64,000 bases of DNA from Microvelia longipes. Taxonomy: Eukaryota; Arthropoda; Insecta; Hemiptera; Veliidae. This document shows, piece by piece, positions 24,405-35,875 of this stretch. A program made the position numbers and the translations under genes. Position 1 is the first letter of the stretch, and every line of letters begins with the position of its first letter. The stretch spans positions 56,148,073 to 56,212,072 of the forward strand of contig JACMZG010001911.1 of NCBI GenBank assembly GCA_018340805.1, in the 5' to 3' direction. Below the pieces are notes generated by a model. The model did no database searches, was not told where the DNA came from, and was given only the letters and a program-made list of their open reading frames with translations.

Positions 24405-24712
24405 ACAGCAGACCAGACAAAAAACAAATCGAGTTGAAATTTGGTACATGTGTACTCCATTACGTAATAAATAAGAACACCAATTTTTGTTTAAATACGA
24501 CAAGTATATCTATGATATTTGGTGGATCATAAATGTTAAGCAGCATCAAGCGTGGTCAGTGCCTGGATGGAAGACTACTACTTTAATTCCTATAGGAATG
24601 AAACGAATGTATTCACTATCTGAGTACGAGCGAAGCGAGTCCGAAGTAGAGGGATGAGCGTAACGATCCGATTTGATGAAGAAAAGTTCCGAGGAACCCC
24701 GTACCCGATTAT
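24405..24712 (+). repeat. 5S-tailed repeat, 5'-truncated
   Basis: Begins within the tgaaatttggtacatgtg block, carries the 5S-like segment at 24535-24577, the acgagcgaagcgagtccgaa motif and the terminal ccccgtacccgat. The 5' two-thirds are missing, as expected if copies arise by incomplete reverse transcription. Confidence 0.8.
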
Positions 24713-25016
24713 TTCCTAAGTAATTTAGTAAGTCATTTACTTGTATTTTTATCTTTAGTGTGTTTTTAATGTTAGTTCTTACCATTTTGGTTTTAATAGT
24801 TTGTAATTATGGCTTTTGATTTTCTCTGTTCTACTATAGTCTTTGAAGAAAACTTGGTTCGCATAGATTTTTGTATATTTAAATAAATCTATCTGAAAAA
24901 CTGAAGTATTTTATTTATTATATATTATTTACTATACAGTCAAGTCTTTTATTTATTTTATATTATTTACTTAACAGTCCATAGACGGTTGAGTAAATAA
25001 TATATAATAAATAGAT

Positions 25017-26010
25017 NNNNNNNNNNNNNNNNNNNNNNNNNNNNNNNNNNNNNNNNNNNNNNNNNNNNNNNNNNNNNNNNNNNNNNNNNNNNNNNNNNNN
25101 NNNNNNNNNNNNNNNNNNNNNNNNNNNNNNNNNNNNNNNNNNNNNNNNNNNNNNNNNNNNNNNNNNNNNNNNNNNNNNNNNNNNNNNNNNNNNNNNNNNN
25201 NNNNNNNNNNNNNNNNNNNNNNNNNNNNNNNNNNNNNNNNNNNNNNNNNNNNNNNNNNNNNNNNNNNNNNNNNNNNNNNNNNNNNNNNNNNNNNNNNNNN
25301 NNNNNNNNNNNNNNNNNNNNNNNNNNNNNNNNNNNNNNNNNNNNNNNNNNNNNNNNNNNNNNNNNNNNNNNNNNNNNNNNNNNNNNNNNNNNNNNNNNNN
25401 NNNNNNNNNNNNNNNNNNNNNNNNNNNNNNNNNNNNNNNNNNNNNNNNNNNNNNNNNNNNNNNNNNNNNNNNNNNNNNNNNNNNNNNNNNNNNNNNNNNN
25501 NNNNNNNNNNNNNNNNNNNNNNNNNNNNNNNNNNNNNNNNNNNNNNNNNNNNNNNNNNNNNNNNNNNNNNNNNNNNNNNNNNNNNNNNNNNNNNNNNNNN
25601 NNNNNNNNNNNNNNNNNNNNNNNNNNNNNNNNNNNNNNNNNNNNNNNNNNNNNNNNNNNNNNNNNNNNNNNNNNNNNNNNNNNNNNNNNNNNNNNNNNNN
25701 NNNNNNNNNNNNNNNNNNNNNNNNNNNNNNNNNNNNNNNNNNNNNNNNNNNNNNNNNNNNNNNNNNNNNNNNNNNNNNNNNNNNNNNNNNNNNNNNNNNN
25801 NNNNNNNNNNNNNNNNNNNNNNNNNNNNNNNNNNNNNNNNNNNNNNNNNNNNNNNNNNNNNNNNNNNNNNNNNNNNNNNNNNNNNNNNNNNNNNNNNNNN
25901 NNNNNNNNNNNNNNNNNNNNNNNNNNNNNNNNNNNNNNNNNNNNNNNNNNNNNNNNNNNNNNNNNNNNNNNNNNNNNNNNNNNNNNNNNNNNNNNNNNNN
26001 NNNNNNNNNN
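25017..26010. other. Assembly gap (994 N)
   Basis: Unsequenced bases. The right edge enters a short tandem repeat, suggesting the gap covers an array. Confidence 0.99.
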
Positions 26011-26110
26011 TGATTTTAGTCATCGTCTGTGCTTGTTAGTTGTGATTTTAGTCATCTTCTGTGCTAGTTAGTTGTGATTTTAGATGACTAAAATTCTGTT
26101 CTGTGCTTGT
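26011..26110. repeat. ~32-bp tandem repeat at the gap edge
   Basis: gtgattttagtcatc, then tctgtgcttgttagtt, repeated about three times, the last one rearranged. Confidence 0.8.
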
Positions 26111-26157
26111 TAAGTCAATTAAAATGAAACAATTAATAAAAGAAAAGATAATCCTTT

Positions 26158-26405
26158 CCACTAGTTGTTTATAACCTTCTCAATAAGCAAAACAACAGGA
26201 AACCATCGAAAGGAAAGTTTGCCTTTAAATTTAGGACCTGCGGAGTTAATTTAATGATTGTTAGCATGCGTTCGTACCAAGTATGTGCAGTTTATATTTG
26301 ACATTATTTGTAATGGATTATTCTCTATTTCTTTGTTCTTGATGGGGCCATTTTGTTACACGGCAAATCGACTCAGTGCGTCATCCCCTTTGTTCAAGAT
26401 CCTTG
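26158..26405 (-). mobile_element. Half copy of the hAT-like MITE
   Basis: Inverted match to 13448-13690: ends cccctttgttcaagatccttg at 26405 and includes gcaaatcgactcagtgcgtc and the ttctcaataagcaaaacaac region. The second terminus is missing. Confidence 0.7.
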
Positions 26406-26489
26406 GTTGGAACAGAGAGTTTGAAGCAATGCCTTCAATCAAGCAAAATTAAAATCAGAATCATACACCGTCTTTTAATTTTAATTGTT

Positions 26490-27750
26490 CTCGTTTTCAC
26501 CGTAGGAGTGTAGGACAAGAATCTGAAACCGTAATATCACCAGAATTATTCGTTTCAGGTGACTTTAAGATCTCTTGAGTAGTTTAAACAAGTTGTCTGT
26601 CTGTGCATGTCTGTTAGTTTGTCTGTCATCATCGCAGGTCCCAATGTGCTTATGTTAGGGAGTAGACATTCGGAAGAATAATCTGTCTTTAGGTCATACT
26701 GTATCCGGGATATATTTTTGATAACACAATTAACACGCAGTAATGACTCAGCAAAATTTTCGAAAATGCATAAAACATGGACAAATGTTCCGAGCGGTAT
26801 GAAATTGAACACGCATGCGGTCATATACAACACTAACTAATGTGCAAAGTTTCATCTCATTATTAGCATTAGTTCAATTCTTATCGAATGACTTGTATAC
26901 CCTTTTTGTAAGTAATGACATTAATAATAACTTAGCGAAAACTTTAAACAATCCCTAACGAGCCATAAAATGTTCGTATCTATTTCAAATTTAAAACGCA
27001 GTTGGTTCCAATTTAAAACTAACGAATGTGCCAAATTTTACCTCATTATTAGCATTAGTAAGTGGATAATTACTATTCCATATCAATTGAAAAAGGATAT
27101 TTTTTATTCGAAAACTCCTGAATCATCCAATGGAGTTGAAATTTATCACATTTTTCACATTTATCAAATTCATCAAATTTATCAGTTTTTCCTTTCATGT
27201 AATAATAAACAAGAATGATAATTTATTAATAAAACACCCAAGTCTTTCCAAGTATAATATTTATTGAAAGAGTCAGCTTTCAACCTTTCGGTCATCATCA
27301 GAGCCGGCGAACGCTGTTTAAGAGTACAAGTTTCAGTAAGGAGTCACTTGTTAGCTTCGACAAATCGGACTAAATTTGGTACAAGGTACCAAGTGTTAAG
27401 TACCGTCTTTTCCTAATGTTAAGTTACATTTGGATAAATTGAATACACAAACATTTCAATATCCGACAAGAATAATACTATTCCATGACGACTGATATTG
27501 ACGAGTTTCCAAATAACTAATGTCAAGCTGTATCGAGCAATGTACAGTATGGGATGGGTGACCGCTGTGAATAAAATGGATTAGTTTACTGTCTTGAGAT
27601 AAGTGAAGCGAGTCAGTAGACATACTGCAAAATAAATTATGCGATTTTTAATATTATGAGGACGAGAGATTTGAGTCCGGAGTTATAAGGATGAGCACAG
27701 AGAATTCGATAAAGTACGATTAAAGTTCCGAAGTGCCTTGCACCCGATTG
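26490..27750 (+). repeat. Diverged, expanded 5S-tailed repeat
   Basis: Head at 26495-26600 (accgtaggagtgtagg, attattcgtttcaggtgact, gttgtctgtctgtg); tail at 27340-27750 with a degraded 5S-like block (gggatgggtgaccgctg at about 27553) and terminal ccttgcacccgat. The middle is longer than in other copies and holds a duplicated cctcattattagcattagt. Confidence 0.6.
27252..27310 (-). other. Hammerhead-like core motif, copy 1
   Basis: On the minus strand: ctgatgatgaccgaaaggtt then gaaagctgactctttcaata. CTGATGA is followed by a short GACC/GGTT stem and GAAA, reminiscent of the hammerhead core order, and then an AATAAA. The strand pairing needed for stems I and III was not verified. Confidence 0.35.
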
Positions 27751-27792
27751 TTTTACATTTACTAGATGGAAGAAGAGATAATAATATTATTA

Positions 27793-28101
27793 TTGACACA
27801 ATATAATTGTGCGAGAGACACCAAGGAAATGTAACAAGCAAAATGCAATGCCTGCAGCCATCTGGGAACTGTTCCATCATTCGACATTCGTCATACTTGA
27901 TGGACGTCTGATTCGTTAGACGTAACGAAACAGAGTGGGACATTACATTATGTCGAGCCATCAAGTATGAAGAATGTCGAATGATGGAACAGTTCCCAAA
28001 TGTAGCATTGCATTTTGCTTGTTACATTTCCTTGATGTCTCTCGCACAATTATATTGTGTCAACTATTCATGTTTTGCAAAACTCGGTAGTATCAAAATG
28101 A
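27793..28101. mobile_element. Fold-back MITE, family A copy 2
   Basis: Left arm from gacacaatataattgtgcga, right arm ending gtagtatcaaaatgat. The loop holds extra sequence (gtctgattcgttagacgtaa) absent from the other copies. A second aaactcggtagtatcaaaat at 28179 repeats the right end. Confidence 0.8.
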
Positions 28102-28209
28102 TATATGTTTTGCTTGCTATGCATGATGGCGGTAAGAGAGCACCGCTCGTCTCTGGTAAGTACTTCACATTATACATTAAACTCGGTAGTATCAAAATGA
28201 TAAATATTA

Positions 28210-29726
28210 ATCTTTATTGGTTAAATGACTTAATAAATAAGTATATAACAAGTCAAATCAATACACAAATAATAATGTAGAATAATATATACTAGTAAAC
28301 AATATAGAAATAATTAAGCTCAATATACTTTAATATAATCCTGGAGTGAATAATATGCTTTCTCTATCAAACATTTTGTTATTTCTTTAATAAAGGAGTT
28401 AATCTTTTCAACGGACTTAACTAAGTGGAGGTAGTTTATTGTAAAAACTTATAGACAGATTGAATGGCGACGGTTTAAATAATGATATTCTACAGATCTA
28501 ACTCATTTCTAGTGTTAATATTACAATACAATACAATACAATACAAAACAACATTTATTTACCAAAAGTAAAATATTACAAACATATACAAATCTTAAAA
28601 ATATAATTATTGTGCACGCTGGAGTGAGTTTGAAATTTGTTTGGATATTTTCTCATTAGCTTACACGACTCGAAAATAATAAAAAAATTGAATATTCCAC
28701 TTTATGTTAATTTTTCTCCCAAAAACAACAAATACAAACAAAAACAAGTTTACCATTTTTGCGTTGAGGTTTAGCTTGTTTCCTTCTGGCTGAACCAGTA
28801 CACAGATCCGTCGTTGCCATGACACCCCATCCGCAGACACGCAACTCAATTCTCCTCGAATTTTCTCAAAATCCAAACAGGCACATCACTTTCACTTTGT
28901 ACACTTTCCCCAAAATATATAAACAAAAATATCCCTCTATATTGCGCAAATTACAAAAATATATTGCACGCTTTCTTTATAGTTTTTTCAAAATATTTTT
29001 TTGAATAAATAATAAAAAAAAAGTCTATAAAAACTAAATAAATTATTATTTATTATATTTTTGGTATTTTTTAGTTTAGGCCTCTGTCGTACTATATGAC
29101 TTATTTATTTGTCTTCGTAGGACGGTATCAAACACTACGCACTCGTTTTTTATTTATTATTTTATGATTAATTTCAGACTAGTTTACATTACATTATTGT
29201 AGACATTAGAGTATTTTGTTTTAAAATAATTTTTCCTTAAATGGTGAAAACGAATCAAAACGAAAAATTGATAAGAAATAGACAAAAGATAATTTGATAA
29301 CGACGAAGAAATTTGTTAAGGTGGAAGGGTACGGCCGGTACTGTGATATTCGGAATACTATCTGATATCAACTCCTGTAGGTAGTGGGGCGCGGGAAGGA
29401 TACCAACTGCGCATGCTTATGTTAACTAATTTCCCGCCAAAACACACCCCATTCATGTTTTTACTACGACGATACCCACCCCTTACTACACTACCCCAAC
29501 ACTCCCCCCCCCCAAACGTTTTCATTCATTATCCCAAATTTTAACTTTGCTTAAGAAATGTTTTAGTAAAAGTTGTCAGACTTAAAATCATGATGGAATT
29601 TTTTAAAATTATTCTTTGGTTTTTAATAATAATAAGTATTAATATACATTTTTAAAAGAAATTCTTTATATTATGTTAGGGTAAATTATTATTAACTTTG
29701 TTTTTTAAATATTTTACTTCTTTCTC
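28210..29726. other. No gene seen
   Basis: Unassigned. Contains an (atac)n stretch at about 28526 and poly-C at 29504. Two short frames near 28661-29004 have no known domain. Confidence 0.35.
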
Positions 29727-29727
29727 C

Positions 29728-29855
29728 CACTACCGTAGGTATAAGGAAAAGTATTGTGTTCTCCTAAAAATCCAAAACCGAGGTTTCACCATAATCATCC
29801 GTTTTAGGAATTTACATAACGTTCTGAGTGGTTTCCGACATGCTATCTGTCCAGT
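29728..29855 (+). repeat. 5S-tailed repeat, head only
   Basis: ctaccgtaggtataaggaa, aaccgaggtttcacca, ccgttttagg and gttctgagtggttt match the head; the copy stops at ctatctgtc, where cagtggcggacaggccaggg begins another element. Confidence 0.7.
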
Positions 29856-29857
29856 GG

Positions 29858-30266
29858 CGGACAGGCCAGGGGGAGGGGCGAGGGGGGCTGCCCCTATTGG
29901 GGCTTTTGTCCATCAGGGCCCCTCCGAACCATCATAGTTATTTTTGTTTGTTTTTATTATTTGTTGTTCAAACTGTTTTAATTATAATTTAATTAAATTT
30001 AAAAAATCAAACTTTTTTTAATCATTATTTAATTTTTTTTATAAATTAGCTAAAAAACAAATAACAATAAACTGGGGCCATAAATCAAGGAAGAATCTTT
30101 ATAAGGGCCCTTAAAAGATTGTTCTAAGTTGTTTGATGTTATGGTTGTTTAGATTTGTTGTTCCTTCTGCATGGAATTTGCTCCTCTTGACAGCGTCAAT
30201 TTAAGAAATTGTGTTTCTTCAAATAAAAAAAATATCCACTAAATTATTGAACGACGTGAAAAATCA
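29858..30266. other. Possible DNA-element end; otherwise nothing
   Basis: cagtggcggacaggccaggg followed by a G-rich stretch is a typical terminal style of several DNA transposon families; no inverted partner was identified. Confidence 0.3.
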
Positions 30267-30425
30267 AAAGTCCTTACAATGCATGGTGCATGTTCATTGG
30301 AGCTACATGAAGTTCAAAAGCCCTTACAATGCTTGAAGCATGTTCATTAGAGCTACATAAAGTTCAAAGGCCTTACAATGCATGGAGCATGTTCATTAGA
30401 GCTACATGAAGTTCAAAGTTTGATA
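30267..30425. repeat. ~57-bp tandem repeat, three copies
   Basis: Unit ccttacaatgcatg, gcatgttcattagagctaca, gaagttcaaa, repeated three times with substitutions. Confidence 0.85.
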
Positions 30426-30685
30426 GTATGATAAATAATAACTCCTAATAAAATTGAAAATACAGGGCCTCGGCTCGTAACCGCAAAGCAGTCACACCTG
30501 AGGCCCAGTGTCCATGGACCTTGGACCTGGGGGCTTTTGTAGGCCCAGGGCCATCCAAATGTGTCGTATTATTATTTCGTATATAAAGTGTTATTGTTTC
30601 GTATAATTTCTTGTTCTGTTATGATTTATTGTTAGCGAATTTTCATCTTGGCTTCAAGGCCATATACATGTATAAATGTATAAAA

Positions 30686-31390
30686 AATCGGGTACGGGGT
30701 ACCTCGAAACTTTTCCTTATCACGTCGGATTCGCTACACTCATCCTCTCTACTTCGGACTCGCTTCGCTCGTCCTCAGAATATACAATTCGTCAAATGTA
30801 TACTGAAATAGTAAATACATTTGTTTAATACTCAGCGGTCACCCATCCAGGCACTAACCATGATCAATGCTGCTTAACTATATTGATCCATTAAAAATCA
30901 TAGATATACTTGTCACATTGACACTAAACTTGGTATGCTTATATATTACGTAATGGTGTACCCTTGTACCGAATTTCAAATCAATTTGATTTTTTACAAT
31001 TTTTTAAAAAAACGTACACAAGTTATTTGATAAAATTTGAAGTAATGCTTATAATAAGAAGAAACTTAGCACATATGTTAGTCTTATACATAGTCACATG
31101 CGTGCCAAATCTCAATCCGATCGCATCGTTTTTCCGCGTATTATGATTTTTCGCTGAATCATTATTGCGGGTTAATGACGTCATAAAAAAATATTTTCCA
31201 ACTACAGTGGTAGACTGATTTTTGTACCTTTTTTGGCTACGATGATAACACATTCACAGATAGAAAACATCGTTAAAACCTCTCAGGAAGCCTTAAAAAC
31301 ACCTGAAACGAATAATTCCAGTGATATCACGGTTTCGGCTTTTTTTTCAAACACAATACATGCAATATATGCGAATTCCTATAAACCTAC
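30686..31390 (-). repeat. 5S-tailed repeat, near full length, inverted
   Basis: Minus strand runs from the head (tgtaggtttataggaattc) through gtgatatcactggaattatt, the gacgtcattaacccgcaata block and cgaaattcggtacaagggt to the 5S-like segment (rc of 30836-30878, with gcctggatgggtgaccgctg, the closest match to 5S box C in the window). It ends ggtaccccgtacccgat. Confidence 0.85.
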
Positions 31391-31532
31391 AGTAAAAATA
31401 AAATATAAATAAGCGGTTTGCGCCACTTAAAATGGTCCGATTGAGCTGAAAACCGGTCTTATTCGGATAAGTAAGTCAACTAACTTAAAAATTAACACAT
31501 TGTTTTAAGGTAATTTCAAGTTTCATTATAAT

Positions 31533-31600
31533 CGGGTACAGGGTATCTCGGTACTTATCCTCTCACATTTGGAATCTTTTCGCTCGTTCTTAGAATGCCT
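31533..31600 (-). repeat. 5S-tailed repeat, tail fragment
   Basis: aatcgggtacagggtatctc and cttttcgctcgttcttagaa match the terminal region of the family. Confidence 0.65.
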
Positions 31601-32725
31601 TAATTATCTAAAGCTTAAGTGCTACCTTGTGTTTTCTAGTGCCTGCATTCCATGTCTAACCTAAAGAAAAGCTGTGACTTTATTAGATGTTTTAATAGTT
31701 TAAACTAGAAACAACACGTGCCCCACTACTAGACTAAGCTTTGCTGGTCTCATAGTCTGGCAATGCTAATACATTTATATTTTATATAAGCCAGTATTGA
31801 GGGTTTTAAATTTGTCCAAAACCCAGGTCCATTTAAAGTTATGGTTTTCTACTTCGGGGATGTTTTGGCCACTGCAACGTCGGAAGCTTCAAACATTGTT
31901 ATCTGATCAAAATCTCAATCATAAGAGCAATCTCTGATTTAATAATTTTGCTAGGAGGTGTAGCGTAATAAATGATAAAAAAAAATTAAAGAATCTGATA
32001 AACGAAAATTAGCTACAGAAATTCACTATACCTACAGTATGAATAAAGAAAAGTTAAAAGTGAAAAAAAATTGTGAATTTTAAAGTGTTTAAAAAGCTAT
32101 GACATCTTTTCCCAAGTTAGCTTAAAATAGAACGCCTTCTACAACAGAATGTAGATTAAACCAGCAAAACACGAATGCATTGCGTTTTAAGTGCTTATTA
32201 CACTTAAGGAACGGTATATAGCTCGTTTTTAATTTATCTCTAGCTTAACACCATTTTATTTGGGATTCAAGATAATAATAAGTTTGATGATTATGGAGAA
32301 TGATTATTATGTTGCATATGGAGAATTTGAATCTTCTATTAAGTCAGCTTCTAATAACTTCTTTACTTGAGTTTCCTCTTCATCAAGTATAGAACATTTA
32401 TACGGTCTTGCAGTGACATATTCTTTCATTAACTTTATTTCAGCTTTTCTACACTTGACTTTATCAACATCCTATTTGTCTTTAGCAAATATAAAAATAA
32501 AAATTAAAAAGATAAAAATTTTAAAATTAAAAAGTTTCTTTTTGCGTGGACTTATAAAAAAATATATAAATAAAAAACAGGTTAATTACACAAAGAAATT
32601 CTTTAACACATAAAATTCTTCAATGTAACAGTTTTTAACGGTTTTTAAACATAGCTTACCAAACCATACCAAGGTGCAATATGAAGTAGTTTGTAAAATT
32701 GTATTTTTATTTTATATTTTTTTAA
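31601..32725. other. No gene seen
   Basis: AT-rich unassigned DNA. The Lys-rich frame at 32413-32613 is low complexity. Confidence 0.4.
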
Positions 32726-32728
32726 ACT

Positions 32729-32790
32729 CTGATGATGACTAATTTTTAGTCGAAAGCTTAGTGATTATATATTAAACAATAAAGGACTTT
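32729..32790 (+). other. Hammerhead-like core motif, copy 2
   Basis: CTGATGA at 32729-32735, a 6-bp stem gactaa/ttagtc (32737-32751), then GAAA at 32752, then acaataaagga. This is the same layout as at 27252-27310. The extra T before the stem departs from a canonical hammerhead. Confidence 0.35.
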
Positions 32791-32844
32791 TGTGTAATTA
32801 ACCTGTTTTTTATTTATATATAAACATTTTACTTATCAAATGAC

Positions 32845-32960
32845 TTGCATAAGTTTTTTAAAAAATTGTAAAAACCCAGACAATAATCCAATTGAGCTGA
32901 AATTTGGTTCAAGTGACTGCCTTTACTTAATAAATAAGTACACCGCGTTTCGCTTCTTAG
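32845..32960 (+). repeat. 5S-tailed repeat, middle fragment
   Basis: ccaattgagctgaaatttgg and taataaataagtacaccgcg match the centre of the family; it ends at the topoisomerase-like sequence. Confidence 0.6.
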
Positions 32961-33382
32961 ATAGAGCTAGAGCGGTAGACCGCTGGAAGGTCTTACCGCT
33001 AAAGTGCTTAGGACTTACAATGCCTCAACTAAACTGCAACAACAACTTGATTATTCCCTTCCTGAAAAGATTTTAGCATACGTTAGGGCAAACAGAGCAG
33101 TTACTATTTTATGTAACCGTTAACGATCAGTTCCAAAATCACATCAAAAGTCAATGGATAATCTCAAGGAAAAAAGTACCCAGAAGAAGGAAGATGTAGA
33201 AGAAGCTGAAAAACAATACAAAAGTGCGAAAAGGGAAGCTAAAAAAGGACCTGCTAAAGAAAAAATAAATGCTGGTAAAGCCACAAAGAAATTAGAAAGG
33301 TTAAGAGAACAACAAACTAATTTAGAAGTTCAAGAAACGGATAGAGAAGAAAATAAGACTATTGCTCTTGGAACCTCTAAGC

Positions 33383-33737
33383 CAGTGGTTCCCAACCAGG
33401 GGTCCTGGGACCCCTTGGGGGTCCCAAATGAGTTTTTAGGGGGTCCCGGTAGCAATTTTACAATCTATATTGTAAAAGTAAAAAAAAATGATTTTTTTGC
33501 TTTTGTGCGTGTAACTTCAATAAATAATTAAATTATTAATTATATATAAATTATTTATATACTGATTAGAGTTAGAATTTTTATTAATACTATCCGCTCG
33601 CTATAAGTATAAGTTATAAAATTATATTAAAAATTGAAAAAATAGTGAATGTTTGTTTAATAAACGTTTGTATTCTTTATATCGTCTTTTTGTAATTACC
33701 TTGCCTTTATATATGATAATAATAACAAATTTTATAC

Positions 33738-33835
<98 letters not shown>

Positions 33836-33910
33836 TATATAGCAAGGGGTTCGGGAAGTAGTTCAAAATATTTTAGGGGTCCCAAGTATTAAAAAGGTTG
33901 GGAACCACTG
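33383..33910. mobile_element. hAT MITE inside the topoisomerase pseudogene
   Basis: Ends CAGTGGTTCCCAACC and GGTTGGGAACCACTG, perfect inverted repeats, with an exact 8-bp duplication ctctaagc (33375-33382 and 33911-33918). An (AT)n tract at 33741-33833 lies inside. Joining the duplicated site restores the Ser-Lys-Leu-Asn-Tyr reading frame, so the insertion postdates the coding sequence. Confidence 0.93.
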
Positions 33911-33943
33911 CTCTAAGCTTAACTATTTAGATCCTAGGATCAG

Positions 33944-34348
33944 TGTGTAAGAAGTATGTACATGGTGTACAGTATCATGTGTAGAAGTATGACAGTATCA
34001 AAGAAGTATGACAGTATCATGGTGTAAGAAGTATGACAGTATCATGGTGTAAGAAGTATGACAGTATCATGGTGTAAGGTATCATGGTTAAGAAGTATGA
34101 CAGTATCATGGTGTAAGAAGTATGACAGTATCATGGTGTAAGAAGTATGACAGTATCATGGTGTAAGAAGTATGACAGTATCATGGTGTAAGAAGTATGA
34201 CAGTATCATGGTGTAAGAATGACAGTATCATGGTGTAAGAAATATGACAGTATCATGGTGTAAGAAGTATGACAGTATCATGGTGTAAGAAGTATGACAG
34301 TATCGTGGTGTAAGAAGTATGACAGTATTTTGGTGTAAGAAGTATGAC
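33944..34348. repeat. 25-bp minisatellite derived from coding sequence
   Basis: About 16 copies of gtatcatggtgtaagaagta then tgaca. One unit encodes VSWCKKYD, the residues expected here in topoisomerase I, plus one base. The first copies and the fourth are shortened or substituted; the last units carry cgtgg and tttgg variants. Confidence 0.93.
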
Positions 34349-34404
34349 ATTCCTATTGATAAAGCTTATAATAAAACTCAAAGAAGTAAATTTAATTGGG
34401 GACC

Positions 34405-35440
34405 AAATTATATCTTTTTACACTATGCGTGTATGGTTTACTTCTAAAATAACAAAAAAGTATTATGTTATTTGAGTTACGGACTCAATTCTAAGGTTCT
34501 AAGCTGCAGTCCACAACATTCCCTCCTTAAGAGTAATGTGTCGTCAACATCCTAAATTTACGTGTTATGTGAGAAAATATATATAGAAGCCTCATTTCTC
34601 ACTAACTTGTCCACTTAGTTTTTGAATCCAATTTATTAATAATTATGCTACAACACTAAAACTTCACTTTAATTTATCTTAAAAACTTTGCAACTTGATT
34701 ATGGCCGATTAACTAAATTTTTTTTAGAAAGATTAAAGAAAGATTTTTTGGTGTGCTGAATTGGCAAGATATTATTAATTATTCACAACAATTCAAGCGA
34801 ACTGCATGATATTAATTTAGTTGTGAGTGCGCTCAAAGTGGAGGAGCTGAAGAGCCAGCTCATGTGCATGGTAGCAAAGGTAGAACTAAGGGAGTAACTA
34901 TCTACATCAAATATTTGGTTACTCCCCTAGAGACCTCCTCTTTCAAAAAATCTACCTCCCCCACTCCCCTCCTCCATGACCCTAATCTCATAAGCTTATT
35001 TTTTCTTTGAAAATTCGCTAAAAAGACATTAGGTGAAAAAGTATGTGGGACCCAAAGAAAATTTTAAAGTGGTGATTTAGACCTTAATTTCCATTCTATT
35101 TCATATTTTTCTCCTCACTAAAAGCAACACTTTTCTTCCTCTTTCCTTTTTTCATAGATACTGGGGGGGGAAGGGGGATTACCCCCCCCCCCGTAATACC
35201 GTCAATGATACAAGTTCAGACAACAAGACCAAAGTCAAAACCAGACAAAATGAAACGAAGAGCCTTATTCATAAAAACCTCATTGTTCACTCTGTGCCTA
35301 CGACTTTCATTTTCAAACATGGTTAGCCAGTTAGTAGGCTAACAATGTTTAGCCTACAAATTTAATTAACAAAGTTTTGTTAAATTTTTCTGAAATAAAC
35401 TTCTTTTCTACCTCATGTAACTTCACTATGTCCGCTACAC
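34405..35440. other. No gene seen
   Basis: Unassigned; includes G and C homopolymer runs at 35163-35192. Confidence 0.4.
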
Positions 35441-35749
35441 TTAACTTACTCTCAATTCCTTAATTATTTTCATTGAGAAAATTTCCTCATCAGCCTTTTT
35501 AGAAACCATGGCAACAGAGTCAACATTGACAGATGACTCTTCTGATGGAATGTTTTTATAACATAAATTCCTATTTGCATCAAAATATTCTCTCTCAATA
35601 TCATCATCGATCTTAACCTTTATTTTACGGAACCCATTAATATGTTTGATTGCGATGGCCGCGCCTTTAATAAAAGGTTTGGAAAACAATACCTTATGAT
35701 GGTTGAGGTTTTGATCTCTACAGAAGGCAGCATCAGATTTGTTTATCAA
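35441..35749 (-). CDS. Unrecognised open frame, 102 codons
   Basis: A single minus-strand frame, Lys/Glu/Asp-rich and hydrophilic, with no signal peptide or membrane segment and no motif I recognise. The first codon is not ATG, so it may be an exon or an element fragment. Near its end the minus strand reads attgaga-gtaagtt, a possible splice donor, but no matching acceptor was established. It lies just beyond the BEL/Pao LTR-like segment. It may be noise. Confidence 0.2.
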   Translation of the reverse strand: MINKSDAAFCRDQNLNHHKVLFSKPFIKGAAIAIKHINGFRKIKVKIDDDIEREYFDANRNLCYKNIPSEESSVNVDSVAMVSKKADEEIFSMKIIKELRVS

Positions 35750-35875
35750 CAGGTCTTTAATAAAAATATTTTATTAGTCTGAAACAGAATAATTAAATTT
35801 TCAGCTATTAAACACGCCTTCAATACACACACTACATCAATCAATGAAATGTAAATTATATAAAAATTAAAGTGA

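Larger units (their letters stand above)
32986..34400 (+). pseudogene. DNA topoisomerase I (type IB) pseudogene, C-terminal part
   Basis: One continuous frame from 32986 reads [15 protein letters not shown], then [18 protein letters not shown], a TAA stop at 33121 (the family has Gln here), the coiled linker (about 33154-33330, Lys/Glu rich), then LEVQETDREENK and IALGTSK. A hAT MITE (33383-33910) splits the next codons. After it come LNYLDPRIS with the catalytic Tyr, a 25-bp minisatellite grown from the SWCKKYD codons, and finally IPIDKAYNKTQRSKFNW. Type IB enzymes relax DNA through a transient 3'-phosphotyrosine. The real C-terminal tail is absent after 34400. There are no introns over about 190 codons, which suggests a retrocopy; a single large exon is the alternative. 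Three independent lesions rule out function. Confidence 0.9.

Noticed and set aside
24971..26023. A 350-codon frame on the minus strand
   Set aside because: It is almost entirely the run of N bases of the assembly gap.
27981..28280. 99-codon frame on the plus strand
   Set aside because: Most of it is the right arm of a fold-back MITE and the same peptide appears near 8200 from another copy.
33944..34348. CRISPR-like array
   Set aside because: Units are contiguous with no spacers, and the repeat is explained by topoisomerase I coding sequence in a eukaryotic context.
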